64,000 bases of DNA. Source: Alphaproteobacteria bacterium. GTDB taxonomy: Bacteria > Pseudomonadota > Alphaproteobacteria > UBA8366 > GCA-2717185. Below the pieces are notes generated by a model. The model did not search any database and was not told where the DNA came from. It worked only from the letters and a program-made list of their open reading frames with translations. Below are positions 26,056 to 35,225 of the stretch, in pieces. The position numbers and the translations under genes are program-made. Numbering within the stretch: the first letter of the stretch is position 1; every line of letters starts with the position of its first letter. The stretch is taken from positions 124,001 through 188,000 of the forward strand of contig WLWY01000002.1 in NCBI GenBank assembly GCA_012103325.1. The letters run 5' to 3'.

Positions 26056-26230
26056 ATTCCAGCCTTTCCCGTCTTTTGCTTGCATTGCGACAGCTTAGAG
26101 CCTCCCACAGCGATTCTCCAACCTGCTCGCGGTGGCGACGGATGCTCGGTCGGGGCGGGATTAATAAATAATTAATTAATCAAAGGTTAATGAGAACCAA
26201 TGGGCTTTTATAATCGTGGAGCTGACTGGT

Positions 26231-26887
26231 ATGGGACAATTGCAATCGGTGAAGATCGTATTCGCCCTAATTTGCCTTTTGGCATTGGAAGGATGCGCAT
26301 CGGTGGCATTGTCGATCGCGGGACTGGCTGCTGGTAAAGGTATTGACCATACGCTCAGCGGCACCGTCGAGCGTACATTCGCATCGCCCGTCGCGGGTAC
26401 TTACCTCGCAACGCTGCAAACTCTTAAGCGTATGGGAATGACTGTAGAAAATAGCGAACAGCAAGACAGCGTCTGGAAGATCGATGCGGTGGCAGAGAAA
26501 CGGAAGATCCAGATCGAACTGGAAGCGCTCAGCGATCTTTCCACTCAAGTGGGCGTTGTTGTTAGCCAATCGGATTTCGTGTTCTTTAAGGACAGTTCGA
26601 CCGGTATCGGGATTCTCGACCAAATTTCAGTGGATCTGTCAGGCCTTACGGTCGATAGGCACCGCTTTGCTACCGTCCAAATGTTGTTGGTCGAACTAGG
26701 TTACGATCCCGGAGGAATCGATGGTTTGAAGGGTAAGAATACGCGCAACGCCATTCTTCGCTTCCAGCGCGAGCACGCTATCCAGCCCGACGGTGATATT
26801 GACCGTGAATTAATCGCCATGCTTCGACACCAGAAAGCCGCCCTTGAGATAGCAACCAAAAACCCGGAGGAAGAGAAATTAAGGTGA
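26231..26887 (+). CDS. Lipoprotein with DUF3568-like and peptidoglycan-binding domain
   Basis: About 218 residues. A lipoprotein signal has a hydrophobic stretch and lipobox L-E-G-C near residue 21, so the protein is anchored by lipid in the envelope. The middle (about 40-130) resembles DUF3568, a small domain of unknown role. The C-terminal 60 residues match the PG_binding_1 pattern: L-L-V-E-L-G-Y-D-P-G-G-I-D-G, then T-R-N-A-I-L-R-F-Q-R-E-H. It may tether the outer membrane to the wall. The start ATG 26231 is about 10 bases after GGAG. It has no close neighbour on its strand. Confidence 0.75.
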   Translation: MGQLQSVKIVFALICLLALEGCASVALSIAGLAAGKGIDHTLSGTVERTFASPVAGTYLATLQTLKRMGMTVENSEQQDSVWKIDAVAEKRKIQIELEALSDLSTQVGVVVSQSDFVFFKDSSTGIGILDQISVDLSGLTVDRHRFATVQMLLVELGYDPGGIDGLKGKNTRNAILRFQREHAIQPDGDIDRELIAMLRHQKAALEIATKNPEEEKLR

Positions 26888-27126
26888 GTTCCAGCCTCCT
26901 CGTGCAAGGCAAAGCCGGAGTGTAGTATCTGTCCACGTCTTCCGTCCCTGCCAGCCTTGCGACTCGCAAGAGCGCTTTCTTTCGGAACTTCAGCCAGTGC
27001 GTCGGTTTCAAGGGTGGGTTCCGTACGCTATTGCCCTGTTTGTAAACCTAGGATGACGTTTGCGCAGGCTCGGGTTACGGTGCGCAGAGTCGTGCATTGG
27101 ACTCTTAGACTCGTGGGCGCAGCCAC

Positions 27127-28275
27127 ATGACCTCCATCCAGCCCTTCCACATCAATGTTCCCGACGAAACGCTCGATCACATTCGCGCGCGCGTTGCCGA
27201 CTATCCCTGGCACGAAATGCCTGTGGACGGGGGCTGGGCTTACGGCGCTAATCTCGATTACATGAAAGAGCTCTGTGCCTATTGGGTCGACGAATTCGAT
27301 TGGCGCGAGCAGGAAGCCGCCATCAATCGTTTCTCCCATTTCAAGGCGCCGGTCGATGGCATCGATATTCATTTCATTCACGAGAAGGGCAGCGGACCGG
27401 CGCCAATGCCTTTGATCCTCAGTCACGGATGGCCCGGTACAGTCGTTGAGTTTTTGGACTTCATCGGACCGTTGGCGCATCCGGAACGCTTCGGCGGCAA
27501 TGTTGAAGACGCCTTTGATGTCGTCGCCCCGTCTTTGCCAGGATTCGGGTTTTCCGGCAGTCCGCCGCGCCCCTATGGTCCTCGCAAGATCGCCGGCGTG
27601 TTTTCGTCATTAATGACGGATGTGCTGAGGTATAACGGCTATCTCGCGCAAGGTGGCGACTGGGGCGCGGCAATCTCGACCTGGCTCGGTTTCGAGCACG
27701 CGCCGGGGTGCAAAGCTATCCACATTAATATGATGTCAATGCACCATCCGGACGGTCCGCAAAATCCGGACGAAAAAGCCTGGGCGGAGCGGTTCGCGCG
27801 CGAGCAGGTGATGGAGGATGGTTACCGCACGCAGCAGGCGACCAAGCCGCAGACCTTGAGCTATGCGATGATGGACAGTCCGGTCGGCATCGCCGCTTGG
27901 CTCATCGAGAAATTCAATTCCTGGTCGGACACGGACGGTGACGACATCGAGAGCGCCCACAGCAAAGACATGCTGTTGACCAACATTATGGTCTACATCG
28001 TCACGAGGACCTTCAACACAGCGTCCTGGATTTATTACGGGCGGCGAGAGGAAGGGGGACGGGTGTTGTCGAACGAGGGCAAGCGGGTCGAGGTGCCGAC
28101 GGCGTGCGCCCTGTTCCCGGCGGAGCTTCTGGCTTGGCCACCGAGGCCCTATGTCGAGCGTATGTTCAATGTCGAACGCTGGACCGAGATGCCGCGCGGC
28201 GGCCACTTCGCGGCATTGGAAGTACCCGACCTTCTGCTCGACGATATCCGTGCCTTTGCGCGTACTTTGCGTTAG
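27127..28275 (+). CDS. Epoxide hydrolase (EHN-domain alpha/beta hydrolase)
   Basis: 382 residues. The N-terminal EHN segment (I-Q-P-F-H-I-N-V-P, residues 4-12, with I-R-A-R-V and W-R-E-Q-E-A) precedes the alpha/beta core. H-G-W-P-G is the oxyanion-hole motif (about residue 99). The nucleophile Asp lies in G-G-D-W-G-A (about residue 179), typical of epoxide hydrolases and homologous dehalogenases. A C-terminal G-G-H-F-A-A-L-E holds the catalytic His. It opens an epoxide ring with water. No strong ribosome site is seen before the ATG. Confidence 0.9.
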   Translation: MTSIQPFHINVPDETLDHIRARVADYPWHEMPVDGGWAYGANLDYMKELCAYWVDEFDWREQEAAINRFSHFKAPVDGIDIHFIHEKGSGPAPMPLILSHGWPGTVVEFLDFIGPLAHPERFGGNVEDAFDVVAPSLPGFGFSGSPPRPYGPRKIAGVFSSLMTDVLRYNGYLAQGGDWGAAISTWLGFEHAPGCKAIHINMMSMHHPDGPQNPDEKAWAERFAREQVMEDGYRTQQATKPQTLSYAMMDSPVGIAAWLIEKFNSWSDTDGDDIESAHSKDMLLTNIMVYIVTRTFNTASWIYYGRREEGGRVLSNEGKRVEVPTACALFPAELLAWPPRPYVERMFNVERWTEMPRGGHFAALEVPDLLLDDIRAFARTLR

Positions 28276-28320
28276 TACCGTTTCAGTCCAGTCGATCGAA
28301 TGAGAAAAGGACAGCATAAG

Positions 28321-28608
28321 ATGCCAATTGCCCGCGGTCAGAAAATGCTTCTCGCCATAACGGTGCTTGCTCTTTCGGGGTGTATGGATGCGGCGGACCG
28401 TGGGTTGGGGCCGGCCTGCGAATCCGAACTTTCCGCCGCAGAGCGCGAACTGAGCGACGCCAAGGCGAACAATGTAGGACGGGTGATAGATTGGGCCAAA
28501 GCCGCCGGTCTCATCGGGGCCGCCCGGACGCAGCAGCAGTTCAGCGAATTTCAGAACTGTGTCCTCAAAGCCAAAAAGGCCCGTGAAATCATTTCCCGCC
28601 GTAATTAG
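28321..28608 (+). CDS. Small lipoprotein
   Basis: About 95 residues. A hydrophobic N-terminal segment ends in the lipobox L-S-G-C (about residue 21), followed by an Asp at +3, then a helical, charged region (E-S-E-L-S-A-A-E-R-E-L-S-D-A-K). No known domain. ATG 28321 has AAGGA about 9 bases upstream; an in-frame ATG at 28300 is less likely. The 3' end overlaps the convergent amine oxidase gene by about 20 bases. Confidence 0.7.
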   Translation: MPIARGQKMLLAITVLALSGCMDAADRGLGPACESELSAAERELSDAKANNVGRVIDWAKAAGLIGAARTQQQFSEFQNCVLKAKKAREIISRRN

Positions 28609-29713
28609 GGGGGTGAGGCCATCCTTCGATTAGGCGGGCTGCCGTATCGGTTGCCACCGAAAGGGCGCCGTCGATAAGGCCAGGGCTTTGCATGGCCGTT
28701 TCCGCGACAGAGAAGAATAGACGGCCTTCGTAGTGCGCTTCGCGCAGGATACCCGGCGTCAACTCCGGATGGGAGGGCGGCTGGGTTAAATCGAGATCGG
28801 AGCAGGCATTTGGATTGCAAGCCCAATCTTCGATGTGTAGCGCGCTGTAAGCGCTGCCTTCTTTGCTGAAACATCGAACCAATTGCCGCTCGATAGCGTC
28901 CCTTAGTGCGCTGGGGTGGGATTGACGCGCCGAATGCGGCCAGCCGATAAAGCCGAAGAGCGCGGATTCCTTAACGTCTGGGGAACAATGGTCGTGAATT
29001 TCCGCCAGCGGCCCGATGCGGCTGGCGACGCGGCCAGAGAGGCCTTTCGCGCGCCAGAACGGCTGCTCGTATAACATGACGGCTTTTGCTTGCGCCCCCA
29101 TCCATGTCGGTGTCTGTGTCAAGGCCGTTAGTACCTTATGGTCCAAGCAACCCAACCAGGCGATATTCTGAGCGGCCAGACGTGGCGGAACGGCGATGAC
29201 CACACGGTTAGCCGTCAAGGAACGAATATCGGGACCGTTGGTTGTGATCTTTAGAGCGGTGCCCCCTGCCTTGATCGCCGTCGCGCGGTGACCTGTTCGG
29301 AGCATGTCTTTTGCCAGGGAGGCGTGCAGGCGATTGATCAAGGCTTGCGGGCCGCCCGATATACGGCGAATTCCGTACTGACCCGGAAGCGGTTGACGTT
29401 GAACGGGCGCGTTTTCGTCCATGTCGAGAATTCCATCGCCATCTTCGAATTGCTCGAAGGTGTCGACATTTAATCGCTTAAGCCACGCGGTCACGCTGGG
29501 CTGATAGGGCGGCCATACCCAGGTTGGGCCTAAATCCGCTACGTAAACACCCGTCGTGGAATGCGTCACCGAATGAATGCGGCCACCGACACGGTCCGCC
29601 GCTTCCAGTACGATCGTATTCAGCCCCGCTTCGCGCAACAGGTGAGCGCAGGCCAAGCCGGACAGGCCTGCGCCGACCACGGCGACATCGCAGTTTAAAA
29701 TTTCATCACTCAT
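28589..29713 (-). CDS. FAD-dependent amine oxidase (flavin monoamine oxidase)
   Basis: 374 residues. The FAD Rossmann motif is V-A-V-V-G-A-G-L-S-G-L, followed by the second-strand E-A-A-D-R-V-G-G-R motif. The C-terminal region A-H-Y-E-G-R-L-F-F-S-V-A-E-T and G-L-I-D-G-A-L is typical of the amine-oxidase FAD domain. It oxidises an amine or related substrate, passing electrons to O2. The protein is about 50 residues shorter than usual members but the core is intact. The start at 29713 (M-S-D-E-I-L) is chosen; a GTG at 29740 is the alternative. Confidence 0.85.
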   Translation of the reverse strand: MSDEILNCDVAVVGAGLSGLACAHLLREAGLNTIVLEAADRVGGRIHSVTHSTTGVYVADLGPTWVWPPYQPSVTAWLKRLNVDTFEQFEDGDGILDMDENAPVQRQPLPGQYGIRRISGGPQALINRLHASLAKDMLRTGHRATAIKAGGTALKITTNGPDIRSLTANRVVIAVPPRLAAQNIAWLGCLDHKVLTALTQTPTWMGAQAKAVMLYEQPFWRAKGLSGRVASRIGPLAEIHDHCSPDVKESALFGFIGWPHSARQSHPSALRDAIERQLVRCFSKEGSAYSALHIEDWACNPNACSDLDLTQPPSHPELTPGILREAHYEGRLFFSVAETAMQSPGLIDGALSVATDTAARLIEGWPHPPNYGGK

Positions 29714-29860
29714 AGATGCCGATAGGCCTTCATCCTTCACATTCGGCAGAATCGCTTAAAGCCGTTATATATCGTTGCGTCGGGTTTGCTTTAGGATTTC
29801 GTCTTTCGCCTGATTTGCCGGCTCGCTATGGTGACCTCTGCAAGGATCAAGGACCCAAAT

Positions 29861-30502
29861 ATGACGAATACGCTTGCCGAAATTTCGCCGTCCTATCGGA
29901 TCACCACCACCGAACAGCTGGAGGCAATTTACGGAGAGGCCAGTCCGCGCTCTCTGGCGAAGGAAATCGACTACATCTCGGATCATTACCGCGCCTTCAT
30001 TGAAAAGGCGCCCTTCGTCGCCGTGGCCACCAGCGGCCTGGAGGGCTTGGACTGCTCGCCGCGGGGCGATCCGCCCGGTTTTGTCCGCGTGATGGATGCG
30101 AAGACGGTGTTGATACCCGATCGGCGCGGGAACAATCGTATCGATACGTTGCGGAATCTCGTACGAGATCCTCGTATTTCGCTGCTGTTTTTGATTCCAG
30201 GCGTGCGGGAAACGATGCGGATCAACGGTCGGGCTGAGATCATTACCGATCCCGAATTGCTCGAATCCTTCATCATGCAGGGCAAGCTGCCGCGTTCGAT
30301 CCTCGCGGTGACCGTCGACCGTATTTATTTCCAATGCTCCAAGGCCCTTGTCCGGTCCGGGCTATGGTCGGCCGACGCGCAGATCGAACGATCGGAATTG
30401 CCGAGCACTGGTGAGATCCTCGCGGCCCTGTCATCCGACGCATTTGACGCCGCAGATTATGACAAGGGTTACCCCGAACACATGCGGAAAACGATCTATT
30501 AG
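29861..30502 (+). CDS. Pyridoxamine 5'-phosphate oxidase-like FMN protein (MSMEG_1061 type)
   Basis: 213 residues of the split-barrel FMN-binding fold. Blocks are F-V-A-V-A-T-S-G-L-E-G-L-D-C-S-P-R-G-D-P-P-G-F-V near residues 50-70, then L-I-P-D-R-R-G-N-N-R-I-D-T-L. The same type occurs again at 40372-40968. These proteins bind flavin and may be redox enzymes or heme/flavin carriers; the role is unknown. AAGGA precedes ATG 29861. It is followed 18 bases later by the amidohydrolase, probably in one operon. Confidence 0.82.
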   Translation: MTNTLAEISPSYRITTTEQLEAIYGEASPRSLAKEIDYISDHYRAFIEKAPFVAVATSGLEGLDCSPRGDPPGFVRVMDAKTVLIPDRRGNNRIDTLRNLVRDPRISLLFLIPGVRETMRINGRAEIITDPELLESFIMQGKLPRSILAVTVDRIYFQCSKALVRSGLWSADAQIERSELPSTGEILAALSSDAFDAADYDKGYPEHMRKTIY

Positions 30503-30520
30503 ACCTCACGAGTTAACGCC

Positions 30521-31363
30521 ATGTTGACGATTGATGCGCAAGTCCACACCTATGAACGCGATCGGCCGGAGCGGCCCTGGATCAATGTGCTGGCGGGGCC
30601 GCCGGAGGTCACGGGCGACGATATGGTGGCGGCGATGGATGCGGTTGGTGTCGATGCTGCCATCCTGGTCTCGCCCTGGACCATGTACCGTTATGACGAA
30701 AGCTACGCGCTAGAAGTTTATGCGGCGCATCCGGGTCGCTTCGCTTTGGTTAAGCCGGTCGACCCGACCGATCCCGGCGTGGCGGAAACCATCGCGGCCT
30801 GGGCACCGATAGACGGTACAGTCGCAGTTCGTATCATGTTGAGCCAGGGTAACGCGAATGATCCAGAAGACCCTGGCCTTAACCGCGTACTAAACGCTGC
30901 AGGTCGGAACGGGCTTCCGGTCAATCTGTCTTGCAAGGGTAGTTTGGGACTGGTTGGGGGACTTGCCGCCCGCAATCCGGGAACGCGGTTGGTTGTTGAT
31001 CATCTGGGTCTCGAACAGCCGCGCACACCGCCAGCCCCGCCGGCCCCCTTTGCCAACCTGCCAAAGCTGCTTGATTTGGCAAAACATGAAAACGTTGCGG
31101 TTAAAGTCAGTGGCAGCTGCACAATGTCGCACGAGCCTTTCCCCTATAACGATCTCTGGGACCCGTTGGCCCGTGTCTTCGATGCCTTTGGTTTTGACCG
31201 ATGCATGTGGGGCACCGACTGGACCCGGGCGATCAATGTCGTCACCTATGCGCAAGGGGTCGAACCGTTCCGTCTTACGGACCGTCTGTCGGACAGCGAG
31301 CGCGCGGATCTCATGGGCGGAACCTTACAGCAGGTCTATGGTTGGTCGCCATCTTTGGGATAA
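30521..31363 (+). CDS. Amidohydrolase family 2 protein (TIM-barrel)
   Basis: 280 residues. A hydrolase or decarboxylase of the amidohydrolase superfamily (COG3618-like). The metal ligand motif that is usually H-x-H appears near the N terminus as D-A-Q-V-H-T-Y, with Gln and His. Other ligand regions are V-V-D-H-L-G (His) and M-W-G-T-D-W-T-R (the final Asp). Such enzymes act on lactones or aromatic acids. It follows the PPOX gene and converges on the OsmC gene. Confidence 0.85.
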   Translation: MLTIDAQVHTYERDRPERPWINVLAGPPEVTGDDMVAAMDAVGVDAAILVSPWTMYRYDESYALEVYAAHPGRFALVKPVDPTDPGVAETIAAWAPIDGTVAVRIMLSQGNANDPEDPGLNRVLNAAGRNGLPVNLSCKGSLGLVGGLAARNPGTRLVVDHLGLEQPRTPPAPPAPFANLPKLLDLAKHENVAVKVSGSCTMSHEPFPYNDLWDPLARVFDAFGFDRCMWGTDWTRAINVVTYAQGVEPFRLTDRLSDSERADLMGGTLQQVYGWSPSLG

Positions 31364-32506
31364 CTACTTCACGGAAATCCGACTTTTCAAACTGCTCTGC
31401 AACGTCGAATGCAGGAAGCAGGTTCGTTTCGCGGAATGCGCGAGATCGCGGGCGAATTCTTCGTCGAGGCCGTCCTGGTTCAGGAAAAGTTTTGTGCCGA
31501 TCACCGGCGTCTGGCTGCCATCCGCGCCAGGCAATGGGATATCGATAGCCTGAATCATTCGGTAGTTGTCGATCGGGCGTTTTGCCGCTTCGGCATAGCG
31601 GCCAAGCTGGGTCATGTAGCAGAAGCCGATACCCGCCGCGATTAGGCTGGCGCTCGATGGCGCGCCAGACGCGCCTTCGTCGGAACTGCCGCGAATGTTA
31701 TAGACACTGGCGTTTGGGCGCGCGATGCCGGCTTCCATTGTAAAGACAGAGTCGGTGGCCGTCGTTGTTGTCGCGGAAACTTTCAATGCGCGGTTTTGAA
31801 CCGCGTCGTGCCCGGAACCACCTACAGTATTGAACGCTGGGTCCTCTGGACGAATAAATGCCTTGGCAACGTACGGCGTAGCTGCATTTGCCTGTTCTAG
31901 AGGGGCGGTTGGCATGGTGCTGGCGTCGATATCCTGTTGCCAGTGCGGTAGGTCGAGTTCGACGGGTGCACCGCTTGCAATGAGGCAGAACTCGCTGCGG
32001 AATACGCTTTTCATCAGATATCCGGCGAGCCCGTGTGAGACTGCTTCCAGTACCGTGCCGGATTTTTCCGGCGGCGATAGAGTGCTGCCTTCGATTGTGA
32101 CAGCGACATCCGGATCGTGCCCCTTACCTTCCATCGTGCCGCGCAGGATGGACCCGCTGAGGCTATAATTATTATCCAAGGCGACGGAAATAGCGCACCC
32201 GCTGAGCTTTTCTGTGATAGCGGCAGTTACAGAGCTTGCCATTCCCGCAGCGAAATAGGCGAGGGGCGGCGGTGCCCAGTCCGTGCCGCCCAGACCCGCG
32301 CCTTCGTCGCACAACAACTGCCAGGCTTCGCCGGTCCTGGGCCGGACGATCTGTCCGCGTTTCTGCATGACTTCGATCGGTTCAAAGGCAGCCCAGATTC
32401 GCTCGTATCCCGATGGCGACTCCGCAAGCTCGGCGCAGTTTTCCAATAGGACGTCTGATAACGGGCCGGTCTGGCCTAAGAAATTCTGGGACTCGGGGAA
32501 CGTCAT
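31364..32506 (-). CDS. OsmC-like protein with two OsmC-type modules
   Basis: 380 residues, about twice a single OsmC domain. The N-terminal half has a helix with S-G-C-A-I-S-V-A-L near residue 103. The C-terminal half has the family's long helix G-I-G-F-C-Y-M-T-Q-L-G and a final R-T-C-F-L-H, suggesting two fused modules. Redox Cys residues are present in both, as expected for organic-hydroperoxide reductases of the Ohr/OsmC group, though the pairing differs from classic Ohr. AGGAAAC precedes the ATG. It is downstream of the GMC oxidoreductase on the same strand (gap about 12 bases), so the two are probably co-transcribed. Confidence 0.72.
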   Translation of the reverse strand: MTFPESQNFLGQTGPLSDVLLENCAELAESPSGYERIWAAFEPIEVMQKRGQIVRPRTGEAWQLLCDEGAGLGGTDWAPPPLAYFAAGMASSVTAAITEKLSGCAISVALDNNYSLSGSILRGTMEGKGHDPDVAVTIEGSTLSPPEKSGTVLEAVSHGLAGYLMKSVFRSEFCLIASGAPVELDLPHWQQDIDASTMPTAPLEQANAATPYVAKAFIRPEDPAFNTVGGSGHDAVQNRALKVSATTTTATDSVFTMEAGIARPNASVYNIRGSSDEGASGAPSSASLIAAGIGFCYMTQLGRYAEAAKRPIDNYRMIQAIDIPLPGADGSQTPVIGTKLFLNQDGLDEEFARDLAHSAKRTCFLHSTLQSSLKSRISVK

Positions 32507-32518
32507 GTCTGTTTCCTT

Positions 32519-34138
32519 CTATTCCGCGAGCTTCGCAGTGCGGCCGCGAATAAGGTCGGCGCCTTTTTCCGCAATTGCGATGGTCGATGCGAAGGTATTG
32601 GCAGAGGGGAGCATCGGCATGATCGAGGCGTCGATAACGCGCAAATTCTCCACGCCATGGACCCGTAAATTATCATCCACGACATTGCGTCCGTCGTTTT
32701 CAGGCCCCATGCGGCAAGTGCCGACGAGGTGATAGCCCGTGTTGCCGCGTCGCCGTGCGAAATCCAACAGCTCGTCGTCGCTCGTTACGTCTGCGCCGGG
32801 AAGCGTCTCGCGGTCGAAATAAGTGGCGAGTTCGGGGCTGTTGAACAGCTTGCGAACAAGCTGCAAACCCGCGAGCGTAATTCGCCGATCGGTTTCGGCG
32901 GCAAGGTAGTTCGGTTGCACGATTGGCGCATCGGCGGGATCGCGTGAGACGGCCCGGACGTAGCCGCTGCTCTCTGGGCGCGGTTGGGCCGCTCCACAGG
33001 TCATGCCGGGATGATCGTCAAGAACATACGTCTTGCCTTCCATGTAGCTGCCCGGCGTGAACAGAATCCGCATATCGGCCTCTTCGAGAGCCGGATGGGA
33101 CTTGCCGTGCACGAAGCCGATGGTTGGGCTCTGTGCAAGCACGCTGGGCTTCCCCGCCAACCATTTTGCGACCTCCAGGGGCAGGCGGGGCCAGCGCGCG
33201 GATTCGTTGATCGTGACGACGTTGCGCGCGCGCGCTGTCATGCGTACCGAATAGTGGTCGCGCAAGTTTTCGCCAACACCGTTCAATGGTGCGACAATCG
33301 GCACCGCAAGATCGTTCAACAGGCCCGAAGGCCCGATACCTGAAAGCTGTAGCACCTTGGGCGAGTTCACAGCGCCGGCGCTCAGGATGACCTCGCGCCG
33401 TGCCCGAATCTCATGTTCGTTCCCCGAGCCGTCGCGATAGCGGACGCCGTTCGCCTTGCGGCCTTCCATAACCAACGCCACGACTTGCGCGCGGGTGCGC
33501 AGCGACGTTTGCCGGCGGCGCAGGGCTGGGCGCAGGAACGCCTTTGCAGCGCTGACCCGCTTACCTTGATGGATGTAGCGCTGAAAATATCCGGCGCCAA
33601 ACTGAGTGCCTGCGTTGTAGTCGGCAATTCGCGGAATGCCCATGCCGACGGCCGCATTAATGAATGCCTCCGCCAGCGGGTTAATCCAGTCGATGTCCGT
33701 AATCGGTAGTTCTCCGGTACGTCCACGAAACCGGTCGTCACCGTCGCCGATACGCTGTTCGGAACGTTTGAAGTAGGGCAATAGATCCTCGAACCCCCAG
33801 CCGCGATTGCCCATCTGCGCCCAGCTGTCGAAGTCCGCTGCCTGGCCGCGGTTGTAGACCATACCGTTGACCGAACTCGATCCGCCAACGACTTTGCCCT
33901 GCGGCACCGCAACGGTACGTCCGCCAAGCGATTCCGAAGGCGCCGTCACGAACGGCCACAAAAAGCGGTCGCCATAGAGGGTTTTGACGAAGCCAACCGG
34001 AATGGAAATGAAGGGATGCCAATCCATTCCGCCCGCTTCGAGCACGCAAACGCTCGCCGACCCGTCCTCTGTCAGGCGGTTCGTCAGTACGCAGCCCGCG
34101 GCGCCGGCGCCCACGACGACATAGTCGAATATTTCCAT
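32519..34138 (-). CDS. GMC-family FAD oxidoreductase (choline dehydrogenase-like)
   Basis: 539 residues. The N terminus has V-V-V-G-A-G-A-A-G-C-V-L-T-N-R-L for FAD binding. The middle has G-G-S-S-S-V-N-G-M-V-Y-N-R-G, a GMC signature. The C terminus has G-N-T-G-Y-H-L-V-G-T-C-R-M-G-P, with the active-site His. Such enzymes oxidise alcohols. The start at 34138 follows GAGGGAA; an upstream start is less likely. It leads the OsmC gene in a two-gene unit and is divergent from the SDR gene. Confidence 0.92.
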   Translation of the reverse strand: MEIFDYVVVGAGAAGCVLTNRLTEDGSASVCVLEAGGMDWHPFISIPVGFVKTLYGDRFLWPFVTAPSESLGGRTVAVPQGKVVGGSSSVNGMVYNRGQAADFDSWAQMGNRGWGFEDLLPYFKRSEQRIGDGDDRFRGRTGELPITDIDWINPLAEAFINAAVGMGIPRIADYNAGTQFGAGYFQRYIHQGKRVSAAKAFLRPALRRRQTSLRTRAQVVALVMEGRKANGVRYRDGSGNEHEIRARREVILSAGAVNSPKVLQLSGIGPSGLLNDLAVPIVAPLNGVGENLRDHYSVRMTARARNVVTINESARWPRLPLEVAKWLAGKPSVLAQSPTIGFVHGKSHPALEEADMRILFTPGSYMEGKTYVLDDHPGMTCGAAQPRPESSGYVRAVSRDPADAPIVQPNYLAAETDRRITLAGLQLVRKLFNSPELATYFDRETLPGADVTSDDELLDFARRRGNTGYHLVGTCRMGPENDGRNVVDDNLRVHGVENLRVIDASIMPMLPSANTFASTIAIAEKGADLIRGRTAKLAE

Positions 34139-34245
34139 TCGGCGAATTCCCTCTCTTGTGAAGTTAAACACTCCATGGGCGATTGCTCAAACCTGGACGA
34201 TCTGTAGAATCCCGATGAATCTCAATTCTCCAGGAAGAAAATTAG

Positions 34246-34992
34246 ATGGCCGAACAAAAGCGAACTGCCCTCGTGACAGGCTCTGGTAAAAATATCGGCA
34301 GGGCAATCGCGCTGCATCTCGCGGAGGCCGGCTACAACATCGTGCTCAACGGGTCGCAGGATCGGGATGCCTGCGAAACGGTGGCGGCGAAGGTCCGCGA
34401 ACTGGGATCGGAAGCAATAATCGAAATGTGCGATATCGGCGACCGCGACAAGGTCCTGACGATGGCGCGATCTGCGATTGGGACGTTCGGCAGCGTGGAT
34501 GTGTTGATCAATAACGCCGCCATCCGTCCCGATGGCGATTTCCTCAAGATGTCGGAAGAAGATTGGCATCGGGTGATAGACGTAAATTTCTATGCCGCGT
34601 TTCATCTTGCCCGTGCCTGTATTCCAGGCATGCTCGATAACGGGTGGGGGCGCATCGTCAATTTCACGGGCATGAACGCGCAGCAGGGTTACGGCGCCAA
34701 AGCGGCAGTCAGCGTTTCGAAACACGCGATGTGGGGCCTGACAAAATCATTGTCGAAAGAGTATGGGCGGCAGGGTGTTACCGCCAATATTATTTCCCCT
34801 GGCACAATTCCCGATGCGGACGTGGATATTTCGACGCCACGCTTCGAGGCGCTGCTGAAGGCCAACCCCGTTGGCCGGCTCGGCACTGCGGATGACATCG
34901 CCGCTATGGTCGACTTGTTGGTGTCGGAACAGGGTGGTTTCATCAACGGACAGATGTTGCAAGTGAATGGCGGCGTCGTGAATCAGTTCTGA
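34246..34992 (+). CDS. Short-chain dehydrogenase/reductase
   Basis: 248 residues of the classical SDR fold. The cofactor motif is T-G-S-G-K-N-I-G, a variant of T-G-x-x-x-G-I-G. N-N-A-A is in place near residue 88. The usual Tyr in the catalytic Y-x-x-x-K appears as V-S-V-S-K-H-A (about residues 152-158), that is S-x-x-K rather than Y-x-x-x-K. The preceding Ser position is also unclear (F-T-G-M-N-A). So the classical Tyr may be missing and the activity should be considered unproven. GAAGAAAATTAG precedes the ATG. Confidence 0.85.
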   Translation: MAEQKRTALVTGSGKNIGRAIALHLAEAGYNIVLNGSQDRDACETVAAKVRELGSEAIIEMCDIGDRDKVLTMARSAIGTFGSVDVLINNAAIRPDGDFLKMSEEDWHRVIDVNFYAAFHLARACIPGMLDNGWGRIVNFTGMNAQQGYGAKAAVSVSKHAMWGLTKSLSKEYGRQGVTANIISPGTIPDADVDISTPRFEALLKANPVGRLGTADDIAAMVDLLVSEQGGFINGQMLQVNGGVVNQF

Positions 34993-35033
34993 TGCAGTGC
35001 TAAAATTTTTCTTCAAATACTGGAAAAAGGGTT

Positions 35034-35225
35034 TTGGCAGCTGCAACGGTCTTTGCAAGCTTGTACGGTCAGTCGCCGGTCGGTAATCCGTATGATTATT
35101 ACGGTAGGGTTTCCAAAGAGGAAGCGGCTTTTCTACAGCAGGTTGCCTGGGATACCGTTCAAAAATTTTATGGCCGGTGGAGCTGTGGGGGATGCAAATG
35201 CAGGACTATAGCCATATCAAGGTAG
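35034..35225 (+). pseudogene. 3' remnant of a DUF4886/SGNH-hydrolase-like gene
   Basis: The open frame reads A-A-T-V-F-A-S-L-Y-G-Q-S-P-V-G near the start, then E-E-A-A-F-L-Q-Q-V-A-W-D-T-V. From memory this is the C-terminal pattern of DUF4886/SGNH-hydrolase proteins. There is no upstream part: the region before it, to the SDR stop at 34992, is AT-rich and holds nothing similar. So this is probably a left-over end of a deleted gene. It overlaps the start of the TauD gene. Confidence 0.45.
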
